This document shows positions 40,154-47,852 of a stretch of 64,000 bases of DNA, one piece after another. A program made the translations under genes and the position numbers. Positions within the stretch are counted from its first letter, which is position 1. Each line of letters begins with the position of its first letter. The notes beneath the pieces are model-generated. The model had not been told where the DNA came from. It did not search any database and was given only the letters and a program-made list of their open reading frames with translations. Source of the DNA: Bog-113 sp963752695 (GTDB lineage Bacteria > Acidobacteriota > Terriglobia > Bryobacterales > Bryobacteraceae); assembly GCA_963752695.1 (NCBI GenBank), contig CAVVZB010000003.1, positions 434,001-498,000 of the forward strand. The letters are read 5' to 3'.

Positions 40154-41191
40154 TTAAGCCGATACCGGTTGTTCTTCCGGAACGCCCACTTCTTTCTTCC
40201 GGCGCTTGAGGAAGGTCATCATCTCGCGCAATTCGCGGCCCACCGTCTCGATGGGTAAGTCGCGCCCGGCCTCGCGCAAATGCAGGAAGTTCTTGCGGCC
40301 CGTGCGGTTCTCAGCAATCCAGTTACGGGCGAATTCGCCGGACTGGATTTCACTCAGGATTTTCTTCATCTCGACGCGAGTTTCCGCGTTGATGACTCGC
40401 GGCCCGCGCGTGTAATCGCCATACTCCGCGGTATCCGAAACCGAGTAGCGCATATAGCCCAAGCCGCCTTCGTAAATCAGATCCACAATCAGTTTTAGCT
40501 CATGCAGGCACTCGAAATAGGCGATTTCCGGGTCGTATCCGGCTTCCGTCAGCGTTTCAAAGCCGGCGCGGATCAGTTCACTGACGCCGCCGCAGAGCAC
40601 GGCTTGTTCGCCAAAAAGATCGCTCTCGGTTTCTTCCTTGAAGTTGGTTTGAATCACGCCGGCTTTCAAACATCCCAACGCTTTCGCGTAGGCGAGCGCG
40701 CGCCCCAAAGCGTGTCCGCTGGCGTCCTGATGCACCGCAACCAGGGCCGGTACCCCGACGCCTTCGGTAAACAGTTCGCGTACCCGATGGCCGGGAGCCT
40801 TGGGCGCCACCATCGTCACATCGATATCGGCGGGTGGCGCAATCTGGTCGAAATGGATATTGAATCCGTGCGCGAACATGAGCGTTTTCCCAGCCGTCAT
40901 CTGGGGCGCGATCTCGTGCTTATACAAATCGCCCTGGATGTGATCGGCCACCAGGATCATCACGATATCGGCGGCTTTAGCGGCGTCGCCGGTCGTCATC
41001 ACCTTGAGCCCGGCCGACTCGGCTTTGTTCCAGCTTTTACTGCCGCCGTACAGCCCCACCACGACATCCACTCCCGAATCCCGCAGATTCAAAGCATGCG
41101 CGTGGCCCTGGCTGCCGTAGCCGATGATCGCCACTGTCTTTCCCTTCAAGAGGGAGATGTCGCCGTCCTGTTCGTAAAACCGTTTAGCCAT
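40154..41191 (-). CDS. ilvC: Ketol-acid reductoisomerase (class I)
   Basis: 345 residues. NADPH-binding GYGSQGHAHALNLRDSG is near residue 25, FAHGFNIHFDQIAPP and VTMVAPKAPGH follow, and the C-terminal knot has DLFGEQAVLCGG and YFECLHELKLIVDLI with acidic Mg ligands. It isomerises and reduces acetolactate or acetohydroxybutyrate. Its ATG overlaps the ilvN stop by 8 bases. Confidence 0.97.
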   Translation of the reverse strand: MAKRFYEQDGDISLLKGKTVAIIGYGSQGHAHALNLRDSGVDVVVGLYGGSKSWNKAESAGLKVMTTGDAAKAADIVMILVADHIQGDLYKHEIAPQMTAGKTLMFAHGFNIHFDQIAPPADIDVTMVAPKAPGHRVRELFTEGVGVPALVAVHQDASGHALGRALAYAKALGCLKAGVIQTNFKEETESDLFGEQAVLCGGVSELIRAGFETLTEAGYDPEIAYFECLHELKLIVDLIYEGGLGYMRYSVSDTAEYGDYTRGPRVINAETRVEMKKILSEIQSGEFARNWIAENRTGRKNFLHLREAGRDLPIETVGRELREMMTFLKRRKKEVGVPEEQPVSA

Positions 41192-41747
41192 TGAAAACTC
41201 CGTCCGTTTCTTCTTCCGCGCTCTCGACCAACCCGCCGGCTACTGAGACGGGGGGTTGCAAGCGCAGTTTCCTGGCATCGAGCGAGACTGCGATCGCTCC
41301 CGAACGCGTGACCTCGATGTCCCCGTAACTCTGCATCACGTCGGTGAACTCGTCCAGCTTTTCCGGATCGCCGGTCGCTTCGATAACGAATCCATCCACG
41401 GAGGAATCCACCATGCGCGCGCCAAAAATCTCGGCCTCTTTGATGATGGTTGCCCGCCGTTCGAGCGGCGCCCGCACCCGCAATAGAGTCATTTCGCGGC
41501 GAACCGCTGGCACGTCGGTCAGATCGGTTGCCTGCAGGACGTTCACCAGCTTGTTCATTTGCTTAATTACCTGCGAACGCAGCCGGGCTTCTACATCCAC
41601 GACAATGCTCATCCGCGATAAATCCGGGTCCATCGTGCGCGCTACCGTTAAACTCTCGATGTTGTAGCCGCGCGCGGTCAGCAGGCCGGTCACACGCATC
41701 AGAGCGCCGGGTTTGTTTTCGAGTAATACCGAAATCAGTTGCAGCAT
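41184..41747 (-). CDS. ilvN: Acetolactate synthase small (regulatory) subunit
   Basis: 187 residues. The ACT domain is at the start (ISVLLENKPGALMRVTGLL, GYNIESLTVA), which binds valine, and the second domain has FGARMVDSSVDGFVIEATG. The ATG at 41747 is 11 bases after the ilvB stop; the frame is open for 94 more codons inside ilvB but that is not coding. A C-terminal tail of about 20 residues rich in acidic residues is extra. Confidence 0.95.
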   Translation of the reverse strand: MLQLISVLLENKPGALMRVTGLLTARGYNIESLTVARTMDPDLSRMSIVVDVEARLRSQVIKQMNKLVNVLQATDLTDVPAVRREMTLLRVRAPLERRATIIKEAEIFGARMVDSSVDGFVIEATGDPEKLDEFTDVMQSYGDIEVTRSGAIAVSLDARKLRLQPPVSVAGGLVESAEEETDGVFNG

Positions 41748-41758
41748 GTTCGTATTCT

Positions 41759-43474
41759 TTAAACCGCCGCTAACGGCGCTGAAAGCACCATTTCGTTGAT
41801 CGCGCCGCCCGCTGGAACCATCGGATACACGTTTTCGTTGGGGGTGACCTTTACGTTCAGCAGATACGGACCCGGCTCGCGAACGGCCTGTTCTAGAGCG
41901 CTGGCCAAATCGCGCGGATTTTCCACGGTCCGTCCGGTGAAACCGTAGGCTCCGGCCAGCTTCTCCACATCCGGAAAGCAATCGAGCGTCACTGAACTCA
42001 GCCGGTTGTTGTAGAACAATTCCTGCCACTGGCGCACCATGCCGAGATAGCCGTTGTTCATGACGACAATCTTGATTGGCAGCCCATAGCTGGCCACGGT
42101 CGCCAGTTCCGGGATGGACATCTGGAACCCGCCGTCACCCACAATCGCGAAGACCAGTTTGTCCGGCCGCGCAAACTGCGCACCTACCGCCGACGGTAAC
42201 CCGAACCCCATTGATCCCAGCCCGCCCGAGTTGATCCATAACCGTGGCTGATTGAACCGGATCAGTTGCGCGGCCCACATTTGATGCTGTCCTACGTCGG
42301 TGCAAACAATAGCTTCACCCCCGGACAGCCGGTCGATCTCGGCCATCAGGTGCTGCGGCTTGATCTCGGAATCCGACCGCGGCGTGTCGTACGGATGCGC
42401 GTCTTTCCACTCACGCACTTGCCGCCACCAAGCGCGCTTGCCGGTCGCTGTCTTGTCGCGCATCTCCGGCTCCAACTCCGCCACCGCGCGATTCAGCTTC
42501 TGCAGCACGCGCTTCACATCCCCCACGATCGGGATGTCCGGAGTTCGATTCTTGCCGATTTCGGCCGGATCGATATCGACATGGATCACACGAGCGTGCG
42601 GCGCAAAGGCCGCCAGCCGTCCGGTAACGCGATCGTCGAAACGCACGCCGAGCGCAATCAACAGGTCGCAACCGGTGATACCCATGTTCGCCGCATAGCT
42701 GCCGTGCATCCCGGGCATGCTCACAAAGTTGGGATGGTTCGAAGGCAGCGCGCCTAAACCCATCAACGTGCACACCGCCGGAGTGTCCACGCGCTCCACC
42801 AATTCCCGTAATTCGTTCTCCGCCCCGGATGCGATTACTCCGCCCCCGGCGTAGACCATCGGTCGCTCCGCTTCCCAGATGATCTGAGCGGCGCGTCGAA
42901 TCTGCCCAGTGTGCCCTTCGGTGGTCACCCGGTACCCGCGCAAGTGAATCTTATCCACCGGCGTGTAATGGCCCTGAGCTTGGAAAACATCCTTCGGGAT
43001 GTCCACCAACACCGGGCCCGGACGGCCGCTCGATGCCAGATAGAACGCCTCGTGGATGATGTTCGGCAACTCGGCCACGTTCTTAACCAGATAGTTGTGC
43101 TTGGTGCAGGAGCGCGTGATGCCGAATGTATCCGCTTCCTGAAACGCGTCGCTGCCGATGAGCTTGCTCGAAACCTGGCCCGTGATCGCCACAATTGGGA
43201 TCGAATCCATCATGGAATCCACCAAGCCGGTCACCAGATTGGTGGCGCCGGGTCCTGACGTGGCGCAGCACACGCCCACCTTGCCGGTCGCGCGTGCGTA
43301 TCCTTCCGCCGCGAAGCAGGCATTCTCTTCGTGCCGCACCAGCACGTGTCGAATTGGGCTATCGTAGAGCGCGTCGTACAGCGGAAGCGTGACGCCGCCC
43401 GGATATCCGAAAAAGCAGTCCACCCCTTCCCGGGCTAAACATTCCAACAAAATTCTTGCGCCATTTATCAACAT
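41759..43474 (-). CDS. ilvB: Acetolactate synthase large subunit
   Basis: 571 residues. PYR domain: GYPGGVTLPLYDAL, HEENACFAAEGYARATG (catalytic Glu). Middle domain: MGLGALPSNHPNF. TPP domain: SGGLGSMGFGLPSAVGAQ, VGDGGFQMSIPELATV, VMNNGYLGMVRQWQELFY. It makes acetolactate or acetohydroxybutyrate. The ATG at 43474 follows the attenuator terminator; a longer open frame through the attenuator is not credible. First enzyme gene of the ilv operon. Confidence 0.97.
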   Translation of the reverse strand: MLINGARILLECLAREGVDCFFGYPGGVTLPLYDALYDSPIRHVLVRHEENACFAAEGYARATGKVGVCCATSGPGATNLVTGLVDSMMDSIPIVAITGQVSSKLIGSDAFQEADTFGITRSCTKHNYLVKNVAELPNIIHEAFYLASSGRPGPVLVDIPKDVFQAQGHYTPVDKIHLRGYRVTTEGHTGQIRRAAQIIWEAERPMVYAGGGVIASGAENELRELVERVDTPAVCTLMGLGALPSNHPNFVSMPGMHGSYAANMGITGCDLLIALGVRFDDRVTGRLAAFAPHARVIHVDIDPAEIGKNRTPDIPIVGDVKRVLQKLNRAVAELEPEMRDKTATGKRAWWRQVREWKDAHPYDTPRSDSEIKPQHLMAEIDRLSGGEAIVCTDVGQHQMWAAQLIRFNQPRLWINSGGLGSMGFGLPSAVGAQFARPDKLVFAIVGDGGFQMSIPELATVASYGLPIKIVVMNNGYLGMVRQWQELFYNNRLSSVTLDCFPDVEKLAGAYGFTGRTVENPRDLASALEQAVREPGPYLLNVKVTPNENVYPMVPAGGAINEMVLSAPLAAV

Positions 43475-43507
43475 GCGTCTTCCTCGGAATCGTTCATCGG
43501 ATAAGCG

Positions 43508-43550
43508 AAAAAGGCCATCAGCAGGGCTGGTTTCCCTTCTGATGGCCTTT
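43508..43550 (-). terminator. ilv attenuator terminator (3:4 hairpin)
   Basis: On the reverse strand AAAGGCCATCAG (43550-43539) pairs perfectly with CTGATGGCCTTT (43521-43510) around a 17-base loop, and five T follow. It lies 22 bases after the leader-peptide stop and 34 before ilvB. A competing helix joins GGCCTT (43571-43566) to AAGGCC (43549-43544), which would block it. Confidence 0.92.
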
Positions 43551-43571
43551 AGGTCCGGTACCCCGAAGGCC

Positions 43572-43628
43572 TCAGTAGAGGCCGACGACGTTAACCAGAA
43601 CAATAACCGTAGCAATAGCCGAATCCAT
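43572..43628 (-). CDS. ilvL: ilv leader peptide (attenuator)
   Basis: 18 residues, MDSAIATVIVLVNVVGLY, then TGA. Nine of 18 are Val, Ile or Leu (5 Val, 2 Ile, 2 Leu). GAGG lies 8 bases before the ATG. The 3' codons also form a helix, GGCCTC (43583-43578) with GAGGCC (43573-43568). When branched-chain tRNAs are charged the ribosome reaches the stop and the terminator forms; when they are short it stalls and the antiterminator forms. Mechanism inferred from the classical model. Confidence 0.9.
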   Translation of the reverse strand: MDSAIATVIVLVNVVGLY

Positions 43629-43680
43629 GCGGGAAACCTCAACAGCCGTATTTCTTGCCTGATTCGTTATCACTGAATTC

Positions 43681-43709
43681 AGCTTAGAGGCAAAGTTTCG
43701 TAAATGCAA
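43681..43709 (-). promoter_or_regulatory. Possible promoter of the ilv operon
   Basis: On the reverse strand TTGCAT (43709-43704), a 17-base gap, then TAAGCT (43686-43681). The matches to consensus are moderate. A start about 45 bases before the leader ATG would fit. It sits just before the 3' end of the Hsp70-like gene. Confidence 0.35.
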
Positions 43710-43718
43710 GTGAATAAA

Positions 43719-45014
43719 TCAATAACAAAAATTTATGGAGTTCGCGCGTAAAGCGAGCCCCATAGCCACCGACGTGAACTGATCCCCCACGCGGATTTTG
43801 GCTTCTCCGAAGCGCTCCTCGAACACGCGCCGGACTGCCGGAACCAGTGAAGTACCTCCGGTCAGGAACACCCGGTCCACCTGCCGGCTTTCCACTCCGG
43901 TTGTGGCGAGCAGGCGCTCGACGCCTCCGCGAATCTGGGCCAGCTCTGGCTCAATCCAGCGTTCAAACTGCATTCGTGTCACCTGTTGCTCAATCTTCAG
44001 GCCCGGCTCGGAAAACCGGAACTGACTCTCGCATGCCCGCGATAATTCCGCTTTTGTCCGTTGCACAGCCTGGTGAAGCTGGAACCCCAAGTCGCGCTCC
44101 ACGAGTTCGATCAGTAGCGCCAAAAGATCCGGCCGCTCCCCTTGCGCTTCCAGCGAACGCAGGATCTGCATTGTTTCCTTCGAGCGGAGGAACGAAAGGT
44201 GATGCCAACGCTCCAGCTTTCGATAGATCGAATGCGGAACCGGCAGCCGCTTGTCGAGCGACCGGTAGTGCGTGCCGCTTCCCAATTGCGGCGAAACCAC
44301 GTGCCGCACCATCGCCGCGTCGAACGAATCGCCAGCCACGCCGACGCCTTCGCTCCCGATTAAGTCCTTTTCCGTTCTTCCCCGCCGCCGTACGCCCGGG
44401 CCAACGTTGAGTAGAGAGAAATCACTGGTTCCTCCGCCGAAATCCGCAATCAGCACCAGCTCGTCATGGTCTAACTGGCTTTCGTAGTGCCAGGCCGCTC
44501 CCACGGGCTCATACTCGAACACAACATTCTCAAAGCCGGCTTGCCGGTACGCACCGCGCAGCCGGTTCACCGCGAACTCGTCATCCGCTTCATTGGCCGC
44601 GCCGACAAAGCGCACCGGCCTTCCTGCTACGACGCGAGCGCGCCGGTCGATCTCCGGGGTAAGACCGCGCAAAATCGCAGCCACCAGGTCTTCAAAGCTG
44701 AGCAGGTGTTCCATCACACGGGTATGGCGAAACAGCCGGTCGCTCGCCAACGACTTTACAGATTGGATGAGCCGGCCGCCTTCTTGCCGCCCCAGATACG
44801 CTTCGATCGCCGCCCAACCCGAGTACGGACGCGGCGTCCGCGTGTAGCCCGGCTCAAAATACAGCACGGAACGAAAAATGTTATGAACCGCGTTCCCGGC
44901 CGGGAAGGTTGCCAACTGCACTTGACCGGCTTGGTCCACCCAGCCCGCGGCGCTGTTGGTGGTGCCGAAATCAATACCGATTGCCGAGATCACGCCACCA
45001 CGATAGCGGAACAT
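43719..45014 (-). CDS. Hsp70-like ATPase without peptide-binding domain (YegD-like)
   Basis: 431 residues. It has the actin-like ATPase motifs: phosphate 1 GIDFGTTNSAAG, phosphate 2 LIADFGGGTSDFSLL, and adenosine motif VFLTGGTSLVPAVRRVFEERFG. The protein ends after the ATPase, so no substrate-binding domain exists, as in YegD. It may chaperone a partner or act as a switch. The ATG at 45014 has no good ribosome site; GTG 44993 is possible. It runs toward the ilv operon. Confidence 0.88.
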   Translation of the reverse strand: MFRYRGGVISAIGIDFGTTNSAAGWVDQAGQVQLATFPAGNAVHNIFRSVLYFEPGYTRTPRPYSGWAAIEAYLGRQEGGRLIQSVKSLASDRLFRHTRVMEHLLSFEDLVAAILRGLTPEIDRRARVVAGRPVRFVGAANEADDEFAVNRLRGAYRQAGFENVVFEYEPVGAAWHYESQLDHDELVLIADFGGGTSDFSLLNVGPGVRRRGRTEKDLIGSEGVGVAGDSFDAAMVRHVVSPQLGSGTHYRSLDKRLPVPHSIYRKLERWHHLSFLRSKETMQILRSLEAQGERPDLLALLIELVERDLGFQLHQAVQRTKAELSRACESQFRFSEPGLKIEQQVTRMQFERWIEPELAQIRGGVERLLATTGVESRQVDRVFLTGGTSLVPAVRRVFEERFGEAKIRVGDQFTSVAMGLALRANSINFCY

Positions 45015-45108
45015 CGCGCGGGCATGCGGTGTCTATCTCATTGAAAGAACGCGCACACAACTGGGCGCGGCCGGCCTCTCTCATTTGTGGCGGGAAAGAG
45101 AACTCGCC

Positions 45109-45849
45109 ATGTTCGAACAGTCGTTTATTGCCGAAGGAAGAACCAGGCGCGAGCGCAAGATCGCTCTCGTCTTATTGCTGCAGGGCGTGGCCGTCACCGG
45201 CTTGGCTCTGCTGCCCCTACTGAGCACGGAAAGCATTGAAGCCGGGACGCACTTCCTCCTGCTTTCCCCTGCCCACATTACTCCAGATAAACCGCTGGCG
45301 AAAAAGCCGGAGGTGACGCAAGCCAGTCCGCGTACCTCAGGCCCCACGTTGCGGGTGGTTCAGCTCGCGACCTTGGGCCGGCGGTTCTCCGCACCCACAC
45401 ACATCGCGGCACTCGAACCAGGCGATGCGCCACCATTGGCTTTCGGTGGGACTTCGGCCGGGGACGCATCCGGCACGCTGCTCAACAGTCTCGGTACGGG
45501 CGATGGCGGCATCGCCCCGCCCCAAGCCATACCCGCCGCACCCAAGACGCCCCGCGGACCGGTCCGATTGCCCAGCCGTATCAGCCTGTCCCAACTGACC
45601 TTCGGGCCCAAGCCCGTGTATCCCAAACTCGCCCTGAGCGCCCGCACCGAAGGCACTGTCCGGCTGCTGGCAACCATCAGCCGCGACGGCCGCATTGAGA
45701 ACTTGCACGTCCTCAGCGGACCCGCGATGCTGACCGCCGCCGCCATGGACGCCGTAAGTCAATGGCGCTATCGCCCGGTTTTCCTGAACGGCGACGCCGT
45801 CGAAGTAATTACCGAAATCGACGTCAACTTCACCCTCGCCAACAAGTGA
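45109..45849 (+). CDS. TonB C-terminal domain protein
   Basis: 246 residues. One membrane anchor (about 20-42, IALVLLLQGVAVTGLALLPLL). A long Pro/Ala/Thr-rich stretch follows. The C-terminal TonB domain has PKPVYPKLALSARTEGTVRLLATISRDGRIENLHV (in pieces VYPKLALSAR, GTVRLLATI) and MDAVSQWRYRPVFLNGDAVEV. It should energise an outer-membrane receptor or act in a signalling role. ATG 45109; a TTG 24 bases upstream is less likely. Divergent from the Hsp70-like gene. No ExbB or ExbD gene is in the window. Confidence 0.85.
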   Translation: MFEQSFIAEGRTRRERKIALVLLLQGVAVTGLALLPLLSTESIEAGTHFLLLSPAHITPDKPLAKKPEVTQASPRTSGPTLRVVQLATLGRRFSAPTHIAALEPGDAPPLAFGGTSAGDASGTLLNSLGTGDGGIAPPQAIPAAPKTPRGPVRLPSRISLSQLTFGPKPVYPKLALSARTEGTVRLLATISRDGRIENLHVLSGPAMLTAAAMDAVSQWRYRPVFLNGDAVEVITEIDVNFTLANK

Positions 45850-46062
45850 ATTCTTCGCGCCGGTGTGAGAGCGACGCCAAGGGATATAGGACCAAATGAG
45901 TCTTCGATGTGTTAAGGTGTGGAGGTTGCAACAAAGTAAGGGCCCCCGGACACTTTGGACGAGTCTTCCGGGAGCCCTTGAGACGCCGTGAACCGGTGCG
46001 GCTCGCGACTCCTCCGATTGTAGTCGTGATCGATGCCGGTTTGCACACACCTAAGGAGACGT

Positions 46063-46974
46063 GTGTTCAGACACAAACGAAGCAATCCCCACAACCGAAA
46101 ACCTTCGCGTGCGCTACTACTGCTTTTGCTTTGCCTTCCCGGGCATGCCCCTGCGGCAGAAGGTCCTTTTTTCATCACCTACACTCACCAACTGGAAGAA
46201 CCGGGTAATCTCGAATTCGCCATCAAAAGCGTGACGGGAGATCCCGGCGACGGCCATCGTATGTGGGGTGGCTTGGCCGAGTTTGAATACGGCCTGAAAG
46301 GATGGTGGACCACTGAAGTCTACTTGGATGGGCAGACCAGGCTTCGTGACAGCACCATCTTCACCGGATATCGATGGGAGAACCGGTTTCGTCTTCTGCC
46401 TCGCGAGCATTGGATCAATCCGGTTCTCTACCTGGAGTTTGAAAATATCAATGGCGGCGACAAGACTCTGCTGGAGGTGGTGGGAAACGACGGGAGGGCC
46501 GATCTCACCGGGTTGAACGCCGAAAAACGCAAGGAAAAACAACGCGAGGTTGAGGGCAAACTAATTTTGGGCAGCTACGTAAAAGGCTGGACCATTGCAG
46601 AAAACCTTATCGTCGAAAAGAACGTCCGTCACGCTCCTTTTGAATTTGGATACGCGGTCGGCGTCAGCAGACCCATTGGTCTCTCAGCCAGACCGGAGCA
46701 ATGTAAATTCTGTTCGGAAAACTTCCAAGTCGGCGCGGAGTTGTATGGCGGATTGGGCACCCATGAAGATTTCGGTCTTCACGACACATCCCACTACGTC
46801 GCGCCAACCGTGGCTTGGGCCCTTTCCGATGGGACAACGCTGCGTATTTCGCCCAGTTTCGGAATTACCGGTACGAGCGCCAGGTTTCTGCTCCGGCTGG
46901 GCGTTTCCTATGAAATTGCGCAGGTCCAGCACCAAGCTCAGCGCCTTTTGCGCCGGGCCGGGAGCCATGAATGA
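46063..46974 (+). CDS. Outer-membrane beta-barrel protein, unknown
   Basis: 303 residues. After a basic start and a hydrophobic signal (RALLLLLLCLPGHAPAAEG), the mature protein has about 12 alternating amphipathic strands, such as GLAEFEYGLKGWWTTEVYLDG, and ends with ...RFLLRLGVSYEIAQVQHQ, typical of a barrel. Two Cys in QCKFCSE are unusual for a barrel. The GTG at 46063 is 4 bases after AAGGAG. Its stop overlaps the cytochrome c start by 4 bases (ATGA), so the two are coupled. It may be a porin-type partner of the cytochrome. Confidence 0.65.
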   Translation: MFRHKRSNPHNRKPSRALLLLLLCLPGHAPAAEGPFFITYTHQLEEPGNLEFAIKSVTGDPGDGHRMWGGLAEFEYGLKGWWTTEVYLDGQTRLRDSTIFTGYRWENRFRLLPREHWINPVLYLEFENINGGDKTLLEVVGNDGRADLTGLNAEKRKEKQREVEGKLILGSYVKGWTIAENLIVEKNVRHAPFEFGYAVGVSRPIGLSARPEQCKFCSENFQVGAELYGGLGTHEDFGLHDTSHYVAPTVAWALSDGTTLRISPSFGITGTSARFLLRLGVSYEIAQVQHQAQRLLRRAGSHE

Positions 46975-47342
46975 AACGCCTTACAGTGTTTCTCGGTTTG
47001 CACGTGTGCGCCTTCCAGACGTTTGCTGGTCTGAGGGGCAGCCTCGTTCAGCAGGCCCCTGCAAAAGCACTGGGAGCTTCCAATCCGCTTGAGGGCAGCA
47101 CAAATGCAATTCGCGCCGGGGCGAAAATGTTCGATCGTGAGTGCAGCGCGTGCCATGGACGGCAAGCTCAAGGCATTGGCAAAGCGCCTCCCCTCACCTC
47201 CACTGACGTTTCCACCGCTCCCGCGGGCGCTTTGTTCTGGGTATTGCGAAACGGGTCTCTCCATCGCGGGATGCCGTCGTTCGCTCATTTGCCCGAACCT
47301 CAGCGGTGGCAGATCATCACTTACTTGAAGACCCTAAAGTGA
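46971..47342 (+). CDS. Periplasmic c-type cytochrome, single haem
   Basis: 123 residues. A signal peptide starts it, the CxxCH haem-binding site reads CSACHG (residues 58-63), and a distal Met is in HRGMPSF. Such small cytochromes carry electrons in the periplasm. It overlaps the barrel gene by 4 bases, so electron transfer or an oxidation step near the outer membrane is plausible. No oxidase subunit is close by. Confidence 0.88.
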   Translation: MKRLTVFLGLHVCAFQTFAGLRGSLVQQAPAKALGASNPLEGSTNAIRAGAKMFDRECSACHGRQAQGIGKAPPLTSTDVSTAPAGALFWVLRNGSLHRGMPSFAHLPEPQRWQIITYLKTLK

Positions 47343-47388
47343 CTCGATCTTGTTAGCCGTGCGCGGATCGGTTAGCCTTAGGTGCATC

Positions 47389-47769
47389 ATGAGCTACCGC
47401 TTTTCTGCGATGCTGCACACTCCTGGCGATGTCCGCGATGCCATTGCCTTTTATGAACGGGCGTTCGGCGCGACGACGGGCTGGAGCACGCCTCCGGCTG
47501 AGGACATGGTGGCTCAGCTCCTGGTGCACGGCGCGGAGTTTTGGGTGCATCCGGCTGGCGAAGAAATCGGCAATCCGTCTCCGTCACAGCTGAGTGGGAC
47601 GGCGGTGCGGCTAATGCTTATCGTCGACGACCCGGATGCCGTGTTCGATCAGGCCGTAGCTGCTGGCGCGGTGATTCGCTCCCCCATGCAGGACCGCGAC
47701 TACGGATGGCGTGATGGATCAATCCTGGACCCGTTCGGGCATCGCTGGGAAATCGGTAAGCCGCTTTAG
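47389..47769 (+). CDS. VOC-superfamily protein (glyoxalase/bleomycin-resistance type)
   Basis: 126 residues. A beta-alpha-beta-beta-beta unit is repeated: DVRDAIAFYERAFGA at the start and DPDAVFDQAVAAGAVIRSPMQ, then RDGSILDPFGHRWEIGKPL. The final DPFGHRWEI is a hallmark of the family. Relatives bind a metal for glyoxalase, dioxygenase or antibiotic-binding roles. The ATG at 47389 follows AGG at 7 bases. No partner is clear. Confidence 0.85.
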   Translation: MSYRFSAMLHTPGDVRDAIAFYERAFGATTGWSTPPAEDMVAQLLVHGAEFWVHPAGEEIGNPSPSQLSGTAVRLMLIVDDPDAVFDQAVAAGAVIRSPMQDRDYGWRDGSILDPFGHRWEIGKPL

Positions 47770-47852
47770 CAGACCGCGCTCGATCGACGTAGCGCCGAAA
47801 TTCTCGTGGCGCCCATTTAAATTCCTCGCAACACGTTTGGCATCGAACAGGA

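Noticed and set aside
41748..42029. N-terminal extension of ilvN
   Set aside because: Lies inside ilvB in another frame; the family starts at the ACT domain.
43475..43642. N-terminal extension of ilvB through the attenuator
   Set aside because: The sequence there is better explained by a leader peptide and terminator; the extension has no match to acetolactate synthases.
45337..46050. Reverse-strand open frame of 237 codons
   Set aside because: Antisense to the TonB-C gene; composition is an artefact of GC-rich codons.
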